Assembly: GCA_020722415.1 (NCBI GenBank)
Contig: DYKV01000002.1
Coordinates: 15,718 to 59,323 of the forward strand
Source: Anaerolinea sp.
Lineage (GTDB): Bacteria; Chloroflexota; Anaerolineae; Anaerolineales; UBA4823
DNA: 43,606 nucleotides
Direction of reading: 5' to 3'
The position numbers and the translations under genes were made by a program. The notes below the pieces were generated by a model that made no database searches, had not been told where the DNA came from, and saw only the letters and a program-made list of their open reading frames with translations. Positions 1-7,842 of the stretch are shown in pieces. Each line of letters begins with the position of its first letter. Within the stretch, counting starts at the first letter, position 1.

Positions 1-102
1 TGAACTCTTGGCAAAAGGGGGTGGCAATTTACGTGTCACCCGCCAATATGCTGAACTCTTGGCAAAAGGGGGTGGCAATTTACGTGTCACCCGCCAATAT
101 GC
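1..102 (+). repeat. 51-bp perfect tandem repeat, two copies
   Basis: Bases 1-51 and 52-102 are identical, and a third copy starts at 103 but diverges after about 4 bases (tgaa then g). The period of 51 is divisible by three, so the reading frame is kept and the protein gains 17 residues per copy. It lies at the very edge of the window, so the true copy number may be higher, or the duplication may be an assembly edge effect. Confidence 0.9.
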
Positions 103-1432
103 TGAAGTCTTGGCACCTATTAGCGCTATATATGAGGAGAATGTAAATGAATCGCTCACGTTCAATGATGTAGTTGGTGGAGTATCATATGATGAATTAG
201 TAAATGATACACTTACATTTGATGAATGGGTTAGTGGGCCCTTTTTTGTAAGTGTTAGTGACTCTCTTAGTTTTACGGAGACTTTAATCCGTGTGCATAC
301 TGCCGAGGCATCGGATAGCCTTGCATTTGGTGAAAATGTTTTGACATTTCTTATTGTTGGCGATTTTATTCCTATTGCAGAGTCGCTGACTATCACCGAT
401 GCAGTGTATGTTGAAACTGGTAACTGGCGGTATACCAGCACAACATTGAGCATAAGTGATTCTGCTGATTGGCGTGGTCCTCGTTATGCGTCGGCATCCT
501 CGGCTTTTTCAATTTATGACCATGTTCCAACTCCATTTTATTTGGATTTGGAAAATGAACTTGATTTTGATGATTTTGCTGGCAGAGGGATTTGTATTGT
601 TACAACTAGTGAACTTAATTTTTATGATGAGCTATCCAGATTATGTTATTATACTACAACAACTTTTCAGATCGACCAATATGTAAACGCAGCCAAATCA
701 GGTGGCGCAATTGTTACTACAATAGAGGTCGATGGCGCGATTCAGTTACTTGCAGATTATGTTCGCTCTCTAACGACTGATACTGGGCTTGGTCATTCAT
801 TAACATATTTCATTGCTTCACCATGTAGCGACAAAGAGTATGGGTTATTCATTGGCGAGTCTACACTTAGTACCTCACCAGGATTACCCGGGGAGGCATT
901 ACCGCTGGCCCAAGGTTTACCAGTTGGCACAAGATTTATGCTTGCCTATCCTGGTCGAGGTGGGGCTACTGATACCGTTACATTGAGGGCACCAAATTTT
1001 GGTAATTTGGATAGATTCTCAATGGATCGTATCAATCGTGAAACTCGTGGTGGTAATATAATAATCTATGCTGATCCAAACTGGCCTAAAGTTCAAGTTG
1101 TTAGTGTCTCTTTGTCTGGTTTGACTAAAACTGAGGTAAATGATTTACAACGCTTCCTATCCGAACATCTTGGTGAAGAAGTTCATGTGACTGATTGGGA
1201 GGGGCGCGAGTGGCTGGCAGTAATTACAACACCAAACGATCCAGCAACAAACGATGGTCAGGATAATTGGAGCATGGGTTTTGAGTTTGAAGGCACCTTA
1301 TTCGATGGTTATCAGCCAGGTGAGGCTGCAACGATTCAGGATACAGTCTTATTTATGCTTCACAGACAACGAGAGGCTTCGGAATCACTTGAAATTATCC
1401 ATAGTGTAACTTACTTGCATATCCCAGCATAA
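2..1432 (+). CDS. Tail-associated virion protein, 5' partial
   Basis: The frame is open from base 2, so the gene probably begins upstream of the window; the first possible start is TTG at 8. It opens with two exact copies of a 17-residue unit containing GGGNLRVTRQYAE, a phrase I associate with phage structural proteins. Residues about 40-150 hold five or six loosely repeated blocks of roughly 20-25 residues with the pattern (E/D)SLTFxDxV, as in fibrous or beta-rich virion proteins. The last ~120 residues (WPKVQVV through WSMGFEFEG) resemble the C-terminal half of the next protein in length, spacing and a closing FEFEG/IEFEE strand. I infer a tail or tail-tip component; its exact position in the virion is unknown. 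The stop lies 2 bases before the next start, so the two are co-transcribed. Confidence 0.7.
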   Translation, partial: ELLAKGGGNLRVTRQYAELLAKGGGNLRVTRQYAEVLAPISAIYEENVNESLTFNDVVGGVSYDELVNDTLTFDEWVSGPFFVSVSDSLSFTETLIRVHTAEASDSLAFGENVLTFLIVGDFIPIAESLTITDAVYVETGNWRYTSTTLSISDSADWRGPRYASASSAFSIYDHVPTPFYLDLENELDFDDFAGRGICIVTTSELNFYDELSRLCYYTTTTFQIDQYVNAAKSGGAIVTTIEVDGAIQLLADYVRSLTTDTGLGHSLTYFIASPCSDKEYGLFIGESTLSTSPGLPGEALPLAQGLPVGTRFMLAYPGRGGATDTVTLRAPNFGNLDRFSMDRINRETRGGNIIIYADPNWPKVQVVSVSLSGLTKTEVNDLQRFLSEHLGEEVHVTDWEGREWLAVITTPNDPATNDGQDNWSMGFEFEGTLFDGYQPGEAATIQDTVLFMLHRQREASESLEIIHSVTYLHIPA

Positions 1433-1434
1433 TT

Positions 1435-1818
1435 ATGTTTCGAATTGAAGCACCATACCCGGCTCCGTCTACAACGGCTATTTTACCCAGCCCACAGTGG
1501 GGTGACTCGCGTGAGCTTGTGTCTGCTATTAGCACAATGCACACGATGAATGGCACTCTATACACATATATCAAACGGAAGAAAGCCCGAAAGAAATTGG
1601 TATGGGATTTTGAGATTGCACGTAACAAAGCCTTGGAGCTTCGTGCGTTTTTCAATATTTATTATCGAACTAAAGTGCGTATTATTGACCATGACAATGT
1701 GACATGGATTGGTTACTTGATAAATAATCCTTTTGAGTTCACTGGTAAAGCCAGAGCACTTGGTTTTCCTGGTAATGAAACAATGAATGTGACAATTGAA
1801 TTTGAAGAGGCCGACTAA
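1435..1818 (+). CDS. Small tail protein related to the C-terminus of the upstream gene
   Basis: This 127-residue protein has no signal peptide or membrane segment. It contains a basic stretch IKRKKARKK, then a helix ALELRAFFNIYYRT, then strands VRIIDHDNVTWIGYLINNP and a final MNVTIEFEE. The same order (helix of about 15, short charged hairpin with W, strand, terminal FEFEG) is seen at the end of the preceding protein, so I read them as paralogous tail domains. It sits between two large tail genes: start 2 bases after the previous stop, and stop overlapping the next ATG by one base (TAATG). A distal tail or tail-completion-like role is inference; no enzyme motif is visible. Confidence 0.65.
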   Translation: MFRIEAPYPAPSTTAILPSPQWGDSRELVSAISTMHTMNGTLYTYIKRKKARKKLVWDFEIARNKALELRAFFNIYYRTKVRIIDHDNVTWIGYLINNPFEFTGKARALGFPGNETMNVTIEFEEAD

Positions 1819-4760
1819 TGCGTACAATATCATCAGCCGCACAGGCACACATGCAGAAACAACATGGCTGTGAACCAATGTTTATTGTTGGTGTGCGGTG
1901 GTCTGCTGCCAGTCAAGAAATCTTGTATGCTGATCAAGAAGTGCCTGAAAGTGAAGGGTTACAAGTTCGTCCACAAGTTGTTGAGATTAGTGAATTTGAT
2001 GCTGCATTAAAGATTAGCGGATCAAGTGACTCTCAATCAATTAGCATTGTGCTGGATGATGTTGATGGGGCTTTGAAGTTAATTTTGGATACTGTAGATA
2101 TTCATAATGCGACATGTAATATCTATCAGCATTTCAAAGGGCTGTCACTAGCTCATAAGTTTCTTTTATTTCAAGGCAAGATTGTTACACCAGTGGAATG
2201 GGATGAAGGTGCTAGAACATTACGCTTTGATGTAATGACTCAATTAGATGAGATTGAAGTCGGTTTTTCAATGGAAGAAGGACACTTTCCGCATATACCA
2301 GAAGATGCATTAGGTAAAGTGTGGCCTCTTGTTTTTGGTTCAGTTTGTAATATGCAAGCAGTTCAGGTTCGTTCTCCTAGGCGTGGGACGCTATTACAAG
2401 GCGAGGGGATTGTTGATTTTACTTTACCGCACAGGATTTGTCAAGCACAATACATTCAGTGCCCTAGTGTGCCTGCTGGGGAAAAACAAACACTTACGCC
2501 TAATGGAAATGGTGGATATACTTTTGTAACCGCACAATCTTATGCACCTGATCGAACATGTGTTGAGAGTCGGTTTAATACTTTCTGTGAATTGACAGAC
2601 TTACTTGCACAGCAACAAGCATATGAGCATACATATCTTTTGGTTCGTGGTGGTGAGAATTTTCCACAAGGCGAAACTATTGTATTGAATGTAAATAATG
2701 CGAAATTTTGGGGTTATTTTACAAATGAAACATTTCATATTACAAGTCGTATGCATCCTGAATATGAAGAGATATGGCCTACAATAGTTGCTCATCCATG
2801 TAAAGCTATTGATGATTTTGCATATGGACCAGCACGATGGCATTATCATAGTGGATGGACTTTGAATAGTGCTGGTACAACGTGGTATGTTGATCCAGCT
2901 ACATTTCCATATGAAGATTGTAATGATGAGGGCCTAGTAAGTCAAACCAGTGATGGTGGTGCATCGGCATCACAAAAATATTTTGATGAGATGCCAACTT
3001 CCAGTTTCGTTTGGCTACCAGCAGGCACCGAAGTCTTTTTGGAAGATGAGGCTGAGATTCTGTATATTGTTAGCTTGATTCCAGGGACCGTGAATAATGT
3101 AGCAGCATACAAAACACAACCATCGGGACGCGCGTTATTGACTACGGTGCCTACTGATTACTATACTATTTATGAGACTGATTATGCTGGTTATCAAGTA
3201 GTTGAGATCGGTCTTAAGAAACCTTTGAGCCTGTATGATGCTAATTGGCACGATGATCTGTATGTGTCATTTACATCAGATGTTGGGCCTAATCCTGTGG
3301 ATATAATCATTTGGTTGCTGAATAAATATACTAATTTGTCATATGATACAACAACCTTTAATGCTGTTCGCACAAGCCTTACAAACTACCCAGCGAATTT
3401 TTGGGTGAAAGAACGGTTGAATGTTTGGCAGTTGATCCAGGATATTGCTTATCAAGCTCGTTGTGCTGTGTATGTGCGAGCAGATAAAGTGTATATTGTT
3501 TATTTGCCTTCTGAACCAACTTCTATTCGTACTTTAACTGAGAATGATATTATTGCAAAATCATTAAAAGTTGTGTTGACGCCTACTGAGGAAATTGCAA
3601 CAAAACATGTCATCACTTGGCAGGCAGGCGAAGCAGGTATTGAAGACACTGACCCCATTCAGCACAAGATTGTATTAAAGCATAACATTCAAAAGTATGG
3701 TATTCATTCAAAAGAAGTGACCTACTACACGCAAAATACATATGATACTATTTTAAAGTCGGCTACCTTTTGGATGATTCGAGACTCTAATGTTTGGAAA
3801 AAAGTAGAGTTTGAAACACCACTTTTACATCTTGATTTAGATTTATTCGACTGTGTAACAATTGATTTATCTGTATTTGGTGGCCCGATTAAGGGTATAA
3901 TTACCAATGCACAGTATCGAAGTAGCTCGAACACAATACACTTTGAATGTATGACTCCAATTAAATCAGGCGAAACAGCCGCGTATCCTTTCTTTTGGCC
4001 AGCGGCTGTTAATCCGCGATTGATGTTTCCATTGGAGACTGAGGAACAGTATTCAGGTGCAGGCTATGATTTTGAAGTGTCACCACCAGCTAACCATATC
4101 TTAGCAGGTGGTGATGTAACTGACATTGCTGATAGAATTGTGATTATGACCAGCGGTGATCCATTTCCATCTGATCTAGATGATACGTACCCTTCAATAT
4201 TGTGTCTTGATTCGAGTGCCCAGGAAATTAAAGAACCTGATCCTGTATTTGAAGCATTTAGGCGGGCAGCTAACAATAGTTATCAAGCTGCTGATGCTCT
4301 TACAAATTCAGGCGTAGGAAATGGTGGGACATCACAGAATAAAAAGAAACGGCGCACGGCGTGCGGTAGTCCAGTATATGGTGCTGGCTGTATCTATGAA
4401 GTAAACGTTATATATGTAACTCCTGATCTTGTAGCAAACCCCTGTCATTATATTGGTTGTCGTCATGGTACCGGGAACCCATGTACTGGTACAGTGGTTG
4501 GTATGTGTCATTCATTTAGAGCATTATTTGCTGCATCAATGTTTTATTACCAGAAACGAGCAGAAATTGATGCTTTGAAATCTGGCTGTGGTCATTATCA
4601 AACCGGAGTAACTGCTCCATACTCTCTTGGTTTTGCCCCTATATGGATTGTGGATGATCCAACTGATTCCCAAAGGTGCGAAAGTCTTCCAGATTTTCCG
4701 GGTGATCCCAATGCTCCGGGTGCAAATGAAGGTGAAACTTTTGAACCACATACTTTTTAA
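1818..4760 (+). CDS. Large tail-tip / baseplate hub-like protein
   Basis: This 980-residue protein begins in the one-base TAATG overlap with the upstream gene. Residues 20-170 look like the start of a phage hub or tail-tip protein: an early binding-type beta domain with a DDVDGALKLI loop and FQGKIVTPVEW. The middle (about 480-720) carries PNPVDIIIWLLNKYTNLSYD, NVWQLIQDIAYQARCAVYVRADKVYIV and LDLFDCVTIDLS, typical of hub proteins in which a mini-domain is followed by a barrel. The last ~130 residues are rich in Cys, Gly and Pro (CGSPVYGAGC, PCHYIGCRHGTGNPC) and contain a FYYQKRAEID helix. Gene order after two tail proteins supports the assignment. No peptidoglycan hydrolase motif was recognised. 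Confidence 0.65.
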   Translation: MRTISSAAQAHMQKQHGCEPMFIVGVRWSAASQEILYADQEVPESEGLQVRPQVVEISEFDAALKISGSSDSQSISIVLDDVDGALKLILDTVDIHNATCNIYQHFKGLSLAHKFLLFQGKIVTPVEWDEGARTLRFDVMTQLDEIEVGFSMEEGHFPHIPEDALGKVWPLVFGSVCNMQAVQVRSPRRGTLLQGEGIVDFTLPHRICQAQYIQCPSVPAGEKQTLTPNGNGGYTFVTAQSYAPDRTCVESRFNTFCELTDLLAQQQAYEHTYLLVRGGENFPQGETIVLNVNNAKFWGYFTNETFHITSRMHPEYEEIWPTIVAHPCKAIDDFAYGPARWHYHSGWTLNSAGTTWYVDPATFPYEDCNDEGLVSQTSDGGASASQKYFDEMPTSSFVWLPAGTEVFLEDEAEILYIVSLIPGTVNNVAAYKTQPSGRALLTTVPTDYYTIYETDYAGYQVVEIGLKKPLSLYDANWHDDLYVSFTSDVGPNPVDIIIWLLNKYTNLSYDTTTFNAVRTSLTNYPANFWVKERLNVWQLIQDIAYQARCAVYVRADKVYIVYLPSEPTSIRTLTENDIIAKSLKVVLTPTEEIATKHVITWQAGEAGIEDTDPIQHKIVLKHNIQKYGIHSKEVTYYTQNTYDTILKSATFWMIRDSNVWKKVEFETPLLHLDLDLFDCVTIDLSVFGGPIKGIITNAQYRSSSNTIHFECMTPIKSGETAAYPFFWPAAVNPRLMFPLETEEQYSGAGYDFEVSPPANHILAGGDVTDIADRIVIMTSGDPFPSDLDDTYPSILCLDSSAQEIKEPDPVFEAFRRAANNSYQAADALTNSGVGNGGTSQNKKKRRTACGSPVYGAGCIYEVNVIYVTPDLVANPCHYIGCRHGTGNPCTGTVVGMCHSFRALFAASMFYYQKRAEIDALKSGCGHYQTGVTAPYSLGFAPIWIVDDPTDSQRCESLPDFPGDPNAPGANEGETFEPHTF

Positions 4761-4768
4761 GGTTAAAC

Positions 4769-5155
4769 ATGAAAGAACATTTGTGTGAATATCAAGACTC
4801 TCTTTTAGTTACTGGCGCTGAATCATATGTTTTGTCAAGATGTGTCAATTCACAATGCCCGATGAAGTATAGCCCCATTAATAAAGCTATTTGTATGGAG
4901 TGTTCATTCCGGGTGCCTCCAACACAGGCGGCTCAAGATGATCGTCAAAGTAGATTACCAGCGGTTCCAAATCTTGATTTAGTCAAAAAACGTGATGATG
5001 GAGAAGTTTTGGAGCTTATGACAAAGTATTGTTATCGGTGTAAATTTTATAATCGACAATTGCATATTTGTACAGCATGTGATTGTCTTGCATTTGAATC
5101 AATTAATGATAAAGCTGTGGATGCAACATTTCATTGCCCGTTAAAGGTATGGTAA
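4769..5155 (+). CDS. Cys-rich putative zinc-binding protein A
   Basis: This 128-residue protein has about 13 cysteines. The N-terminal half has CEYQ, CVNSQCPMKY and CMEC spaced like a zinc ribbon. The C-terminal half has YCYRCKFY, CTACDC and a closing HCPLKVW. The C-terminal pattern C-x2-C-x(8)-C-x2-C-x-C ... HCP-x-x-W is repeated almost exactly at the end of the next protein, so the two are paralogs. An AAGG ribosome site lies 7 bases upstream of the ATG, and the stop is one base from the next start. Position right after the tail-tip gene suggests a late gene, but it may be a virion or a regulatory protein. No known function recognised. Confidence 0.7.
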   Translation: MKEHLCEYQDSLLVTGAESYVLSRCVNSQCPMKYSPINKAICMECSFRVPPTQAAQDDRQSRLPAVPNLDLVKKRDDGEVLELMTKYCYRCKFYNRQLHICTACDCLAFESINDKAVDATFHCPLKVW

Positions 5156-5156
5156 T

Positions 5157-5879
5157 ATGCAACTTCCTTGTGAAAAACGACGACGTATACTTCGACGCAA
5201 TCATGATGGCACTGAGCGAGAATTATTTAGATGTGCACATGGTATGGCGGATACTTATGGTAAGGAAGTGTCTGATGATATTTGTCAAGCATGTGTTCTT
5301 AGGATTGCAGGCTTAACTAAGTTACAATCATTATGCAACCAAGCCGCCCCATCTGCTCCAAGCTATGAGCAGCCAGTATTTGGACCTAATTTGGAAATCA
5401 TTTACAAGAAACAGGTAGGGGTTGATCCTCCTCCTTGTCCAGAAGGGTATCATCCTAGTCCAACAAATAATTGGGAGTTTATTTCTGACTGGATTGCATG
5501 TCCAAAACGGATATTCAATAACATACTTGATAAGTCAGGAGCTATTATAGTACAGGCGACATGCAGTTTGACAAATCAGCCTGTAAGTTGCTCAGATTGC
5601 TCTATGTGTAGTGCTTCATTACCACCAGACTACCCAGGTTTCCAGACACAATTAAACAATTACTGGGAGGCTATTAAGCGGTGGGTGTCGGCAGGCAGGC
5701 CAGAACGGTCTGCGGAAGAAGTCAAATTGATTCATGAAAAGCATTGCGTGAAATGTAGCTGGTATGATGCCGAGGCACAACGCTGCCGTGGCTGTGGGTG
5801 TAAAGTGCGGGCTGAAGGGATTGCAATTTTTAACAAAATCAAAATGGCTACGGAGCATTGCCCGCAACATTTATGGTAA
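5157..5879 (+). CDS. Cys-rich putative zinc-binding protein B, three modules
   Basis: This 240-residue protein appears to have three Cys modules. Module 1 (about residues 5-50) has LPCEKRRR, FRCAHG and CQACVLR. Module 2 (about 88-150) starts PPPCPEGYHP and continues WIACPKR, CSLTNQPVSCSDCSMC. Module 3 (about 195-240) has HCVKCSWY, CRGCGC and HCPQHLW. Module 3 matches the end of the preceding protein; module 2 matches most of the 92-residue protein at 10696. The spacing of Cys pairs is consistent with structural zinc sites. It lies directly downstream of its paralog and upstream of the SPFH gene. No catalytic motif is seen. The gene is very likely real; its function is unknown. Confidence 0.7.
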   Translation: MQLPCEKRRRILRRNHDGTERELFRCAHGMADTYGKEVSDDICQACVLRIAGLTKLQSLCNQAAPSAPSYEQPVFGPNLEIIYKKQVGVDPPPCPEGYHPSPTNNWEFISDWIACPKRIFNNILDKSGAIIVQATCSLTNQPVSCSDCSMCSASLPPDYPGFQTQLNNYWEAIKRWVSAGRPERSAEEVKLIHEKHCVKCSWYDAEAQRCRGCGCKVRAEGIAIFNKIKMATEHCPQHLW

Positions 5880-5888
5880 GCAGCAAGA

Positions 5889-6461
5889 ATGGTTGCTCGT
5901 ATGGATTTTTCTTGGCTCTCAGATATATTCAACGGGATACTTAAATTTATTCCGCGACCGGTTATTGTTCGAGCAACACATGGCGGTATTAAATGGGTAT
6001 TTGGAAAAAGAGTACGTGAATTAAAACCTGGATGGCATTTTGTATGGCCGTTAACAACTGACTGGGAAATCATTGTTACCGCACGCCAGACGAATAATCT
6101 TCCTAATCAAGCACTTGTGACAAGCGACAAGCATCAAGTTGTTGTTGGAGCCTTAATCGTATTCTCAGTGAAAGATATTATTCAGGCTATTGGCGAACGT
6201 AACTGGGACGTTGGAACAACTGTAAACGATATTGCACAGGCAGCAATCGTCAGCGTAGTGACAAAATGGCCATTAGATGATCTACTTATAAATTTGACCA
6301 GCAAGGTCGAAGAGGAATTAACTGAGGCATGTAGAAAGCAGCTTCGACAATTTGGTGTATCTGTACACCGATGCTGTTTTACTGACTTTGCTCCGTGTCG
6401 TATTTACAAACTAATGGGAGCGGAGAAGCCACCAGCTTTCAACAGTGCCGAGGGATACTAA
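5889..6461 (+). CDS. SPFH / band 7 domain membrane-associated protein
   Basis: This 190-residue protein starts with an amphipathic hydrophobic segment (FSWLSDIFNGILKFI), then PRPVIVRATHGGIKWVFGKRV, LKPGWHFVWPL, NNLPNQALVTSDKHQVVV and the helix VNDIAQAAIVSVVTKWPLDDLL. This order (G-x-x-x-x-x-F-G, PG-x-H-x-x-P, P-x-Q-x-x-x-T-x-D, long charged helix) is the signature of the SPFH superfamily (stomatin, prohibitin, flotillin), which forms membrane-bound rings. It is shorter than cellular stomatins and ends soon after the core. The family fit is strong; its role in the phage (membrane organisation, protease inhibition, lysis timing) is unknown. It is the last gene of the left plus-strand block. Confidence 0.85.
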   Translation: MVARMDFSWLSDIFNGILKFIPRPVIVRATHGGIKWVFGKRVRELKPGWHFVWPLTTDWEIIVTARQTNNLPNQALVTSDKHQVVVGALIVFSVKDIIQAIGERNWDVGTTVNDIAQAAIVSVVTKWPLDDLLINLTSKVEEELTEACRKQLRQFGVSVHRCCFTDFAPCRIYKLMGAEKPPAFNSAEGY

Positions 6462-6503
6462 GCGTATTGGGCTTAGACATTGCGGTGCTTTATTGGTGGC
6501 TTC
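6425..6503. terminator. Inverted repeat at convergent gene ends, possible terminator
   Basis: A 10-bp perfect inverted repeat (GAAGCCACCA at 6425-6434, TGGTGGCTTC at 6494-6503) flanks the end of the SPFH gene, just before the convergent exonuclease gene ends at 6511. The loop is long (59 bases) and no clean T-run follows on either strand, so it is a weak terminator candidate, included because the two transcription blocks meet here. Confidence 0.25.
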
Positions 6504-6510
6504 CCGCTCA

Positions 6511-7137
6511 TTAAAATAATGGGATGCGTAGTAGATTTTGATACACCTTCGCTGTGGCAAGTGCATCGTGCAATGCGTCATGGGCCTTCTCCAATGTAAT
6601 GCCAAAGTACTTGCACATGCCGGTGAGTGAAAGTGTTTTAAATGGTAGATCATCCCCTCTGATATATGCTCTATCATTGGCTGCAAGAGCCATGAGCATT
6701 GTATCCCGCGGGTGTGGGTGCCAATAATGATCGAATCCTTCTAGTCCCAACCATGCTCGCAAGAATCCTGCTTCAAATACCCAATTATGAGCCAATGGTA
6801 CAAGACATTTTCGGTAGGGTAGCCGAAGTCGTTGAACCCATTCGTCAAATAAATCTGCAACTCGCCAAGCATCAAGTGATTCACGCGCGATTGTAGCAAC
6901 ATCAAGATGGTTTCTGTTAATCGCCAGTTTCTCAACTCTATCAAGGTGCTGAGGGGCAATATTCATGTAGAACGGCAGTATATTATCCAAAGGCTCAATA
7001 TTTGAGTCGAGTGGTACAATTGCAATCTGAATGATTTCGTGATACCCTGGCATACGCCCAGTGGTTTCCAAGTCAACTGCACAAAGCAAGTTTCCATTGA
7101 AATGCCTGAAACTGCTATAAATAATGTCTGTTTGCAT
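6511..7137 (-). CDS. DEDDh 3'-5' exonuclease (DnaQ-like)
   Basis: This 208-residue protein carries the DnaQ/ribonuclease T superfamily motifs: Exo I VDLETTG (D22, E24), Exo II AHNWVFEAGFL and Exo III HDALHDA (H186, D191), which define the DEDDh class. Such enzymes remove nucleotides from 3' ends using two metal ions. In Exo II the usual Asp of the NxxFD pattern is Glu (E122), a conservative but notable change. The inserted segment RGDDLPFKTLSLTGMCKYFGI before Exo III is normal for the family. It is the last gene of the minus-strand block behind the primase-helicase. The DNA polymerase has its own exonuclease domain, so this one may act in repair, recombination or RNA trimming. Confidence 0.88.
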   Translation of the reverse strand: MQTDIIYSSFRHFNGNLLCAVDLETTGRMPGYHEIIQIAIVPLDSNIEPLDNILPFYMNIAPQHLDRVEKLAINRNHLDVATIARESLDAWRVADLFDEWVQRLRLPYRKCLVPLAHNWVFEAGFLRAWLGLEGFDHYWHPHPRDTMLMALAANDRAYIRGDDLPFKTLSLTGMCKYFGITLEKAHDALHDALATAKVYQNLLRIPLF

Positions 7138-7139
7138 AA

Positions 7140-7622
7140 TTAACCTTTGCGCTTTTGCTTCTTTGCCTTTTTTGTTTTTGGTGCTAGTTTATATGCTAAT
7201 CCTTCACTAGGATTTGTTGGGTCAACACAAAGTGGGTTATCACTAATTTCCAGTGGGTTCCACGGAAGGTCATTCAATTCTGGAGGTAGCAATCCTTCCT
7301 CGATTCTTATACGAGTTTCAATAAGTCCAAGAAAATTCCAGCAAGCCATTGCATCGTGTGGCTCATCACGGTCGCCCCTCAAATACTTCATAGCGTGCCG
7401 CAGCCCACTATCAAGATAACGGCTGAGAGGAATCCCTTTTTCCCAATTTCTGGCAGCATATTTCTTTGCACCGCTTTCATATACTTTTGCGACTTCAAAT
7501 AAGGCTCGCACGGGTAGCAAATCCATTCGACCCTTTCCCTCTTGTAAGTCTCTTTGAGCTCCAGTTCCAAATTTAGAACGCTGTCCTGAATCTTTGAAGC
7601 TCCAACTTGGTTTCTTAGGCAT
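7140..7622 (-). CDS. dATP/dGTP diphosphohydrolase-like protein (DUF5664/MazZ type)
   Basis: The core reads GKGRMDLLPVRALFEVAKVYESGAKKYAARNW, then a SGLRHAMKYLRGDRDEP helix and HDAMACWNFLGLIETRI. This matches the phage family once called DUF5664 and later linked to dATP/dGTP diphosphohydrolase, an all-alpha MazG-like nucleotide hydrolase. I place the start at the ATG at 7622 (160 residues), because GGAG lies 9 bases upstream and this avoids overlap with the preceding gene; the frame extends to an ATG at 7688 (182 residues). The tail is very basic (KTKKAKKQKRKG). Family members include MazZ of diaminopurine phages, but many carriers are not known to have that base. Activity on dNTPs is inferred from family. 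Confidence 0.75.
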   Translation of the reverse strand: MPKKPSWSFKDSGQRSKFGTGAQRDLQEGKGRMDLLPVRALFEVAKVYESGAKKYAARNWEKGIPLSRYLDSGLRHAMKYLRGDRDEPHDAMACWNFLGLIETRIRIEEGLLPPELNDLPWNPLEISDNPLCVDPTNPSEGLAYKLAPKTKKAKKQKRKG

Positions 7623-7641
7623 TTGTTGTAACTCCACGATG

Positions 7642-7842
7642 CTAATACAAGGAATTAAGGTCGCCATTGTCCTCTTCAAATTCTTCAATCGACAAGATTA
7701 CAATATAGTCGCCTCCATGCTGTTTCGCAAAGTTTTTATTATTTAATGGTAGCGGACCATTCATTCGTAACTCACATACTAGGTAAGCGTGATCAGGATA
7801 CTTGTCTGATTTCTTGAATACTTGTACAATATAATCATTCAT
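7642..7842 (-). CDS. Small hypothetical protein
   Basis: A 66-residue protein begins MNDYIVQVFKKSDKYPDHAYLVCE and ends in an acidic tail (EEFEEDNGDLNSLY). Its start overlaps the stop of the primase-helicase gene by four bases (ATGA), and its end precedes the preferred start of the next gene by about 20 bases, so it fits the operon. There is no membrane segment and no motif I recognise. Confidence 0.6.
   Translation of the reverse strand: MNDYIVQVFKKSDKYPDHAYLVCELRMNGPLPLNNKNFAKQHGGDYIVILSIEEFEEDNGDLNSLY

Noticed and set aside
1-102. CRISPR-like or direct-repeat array at the left edge
   Set aside because: The two copies are contiguous with no spacer and lie in frame in a protein gene, so it is a coding tandem duplication.
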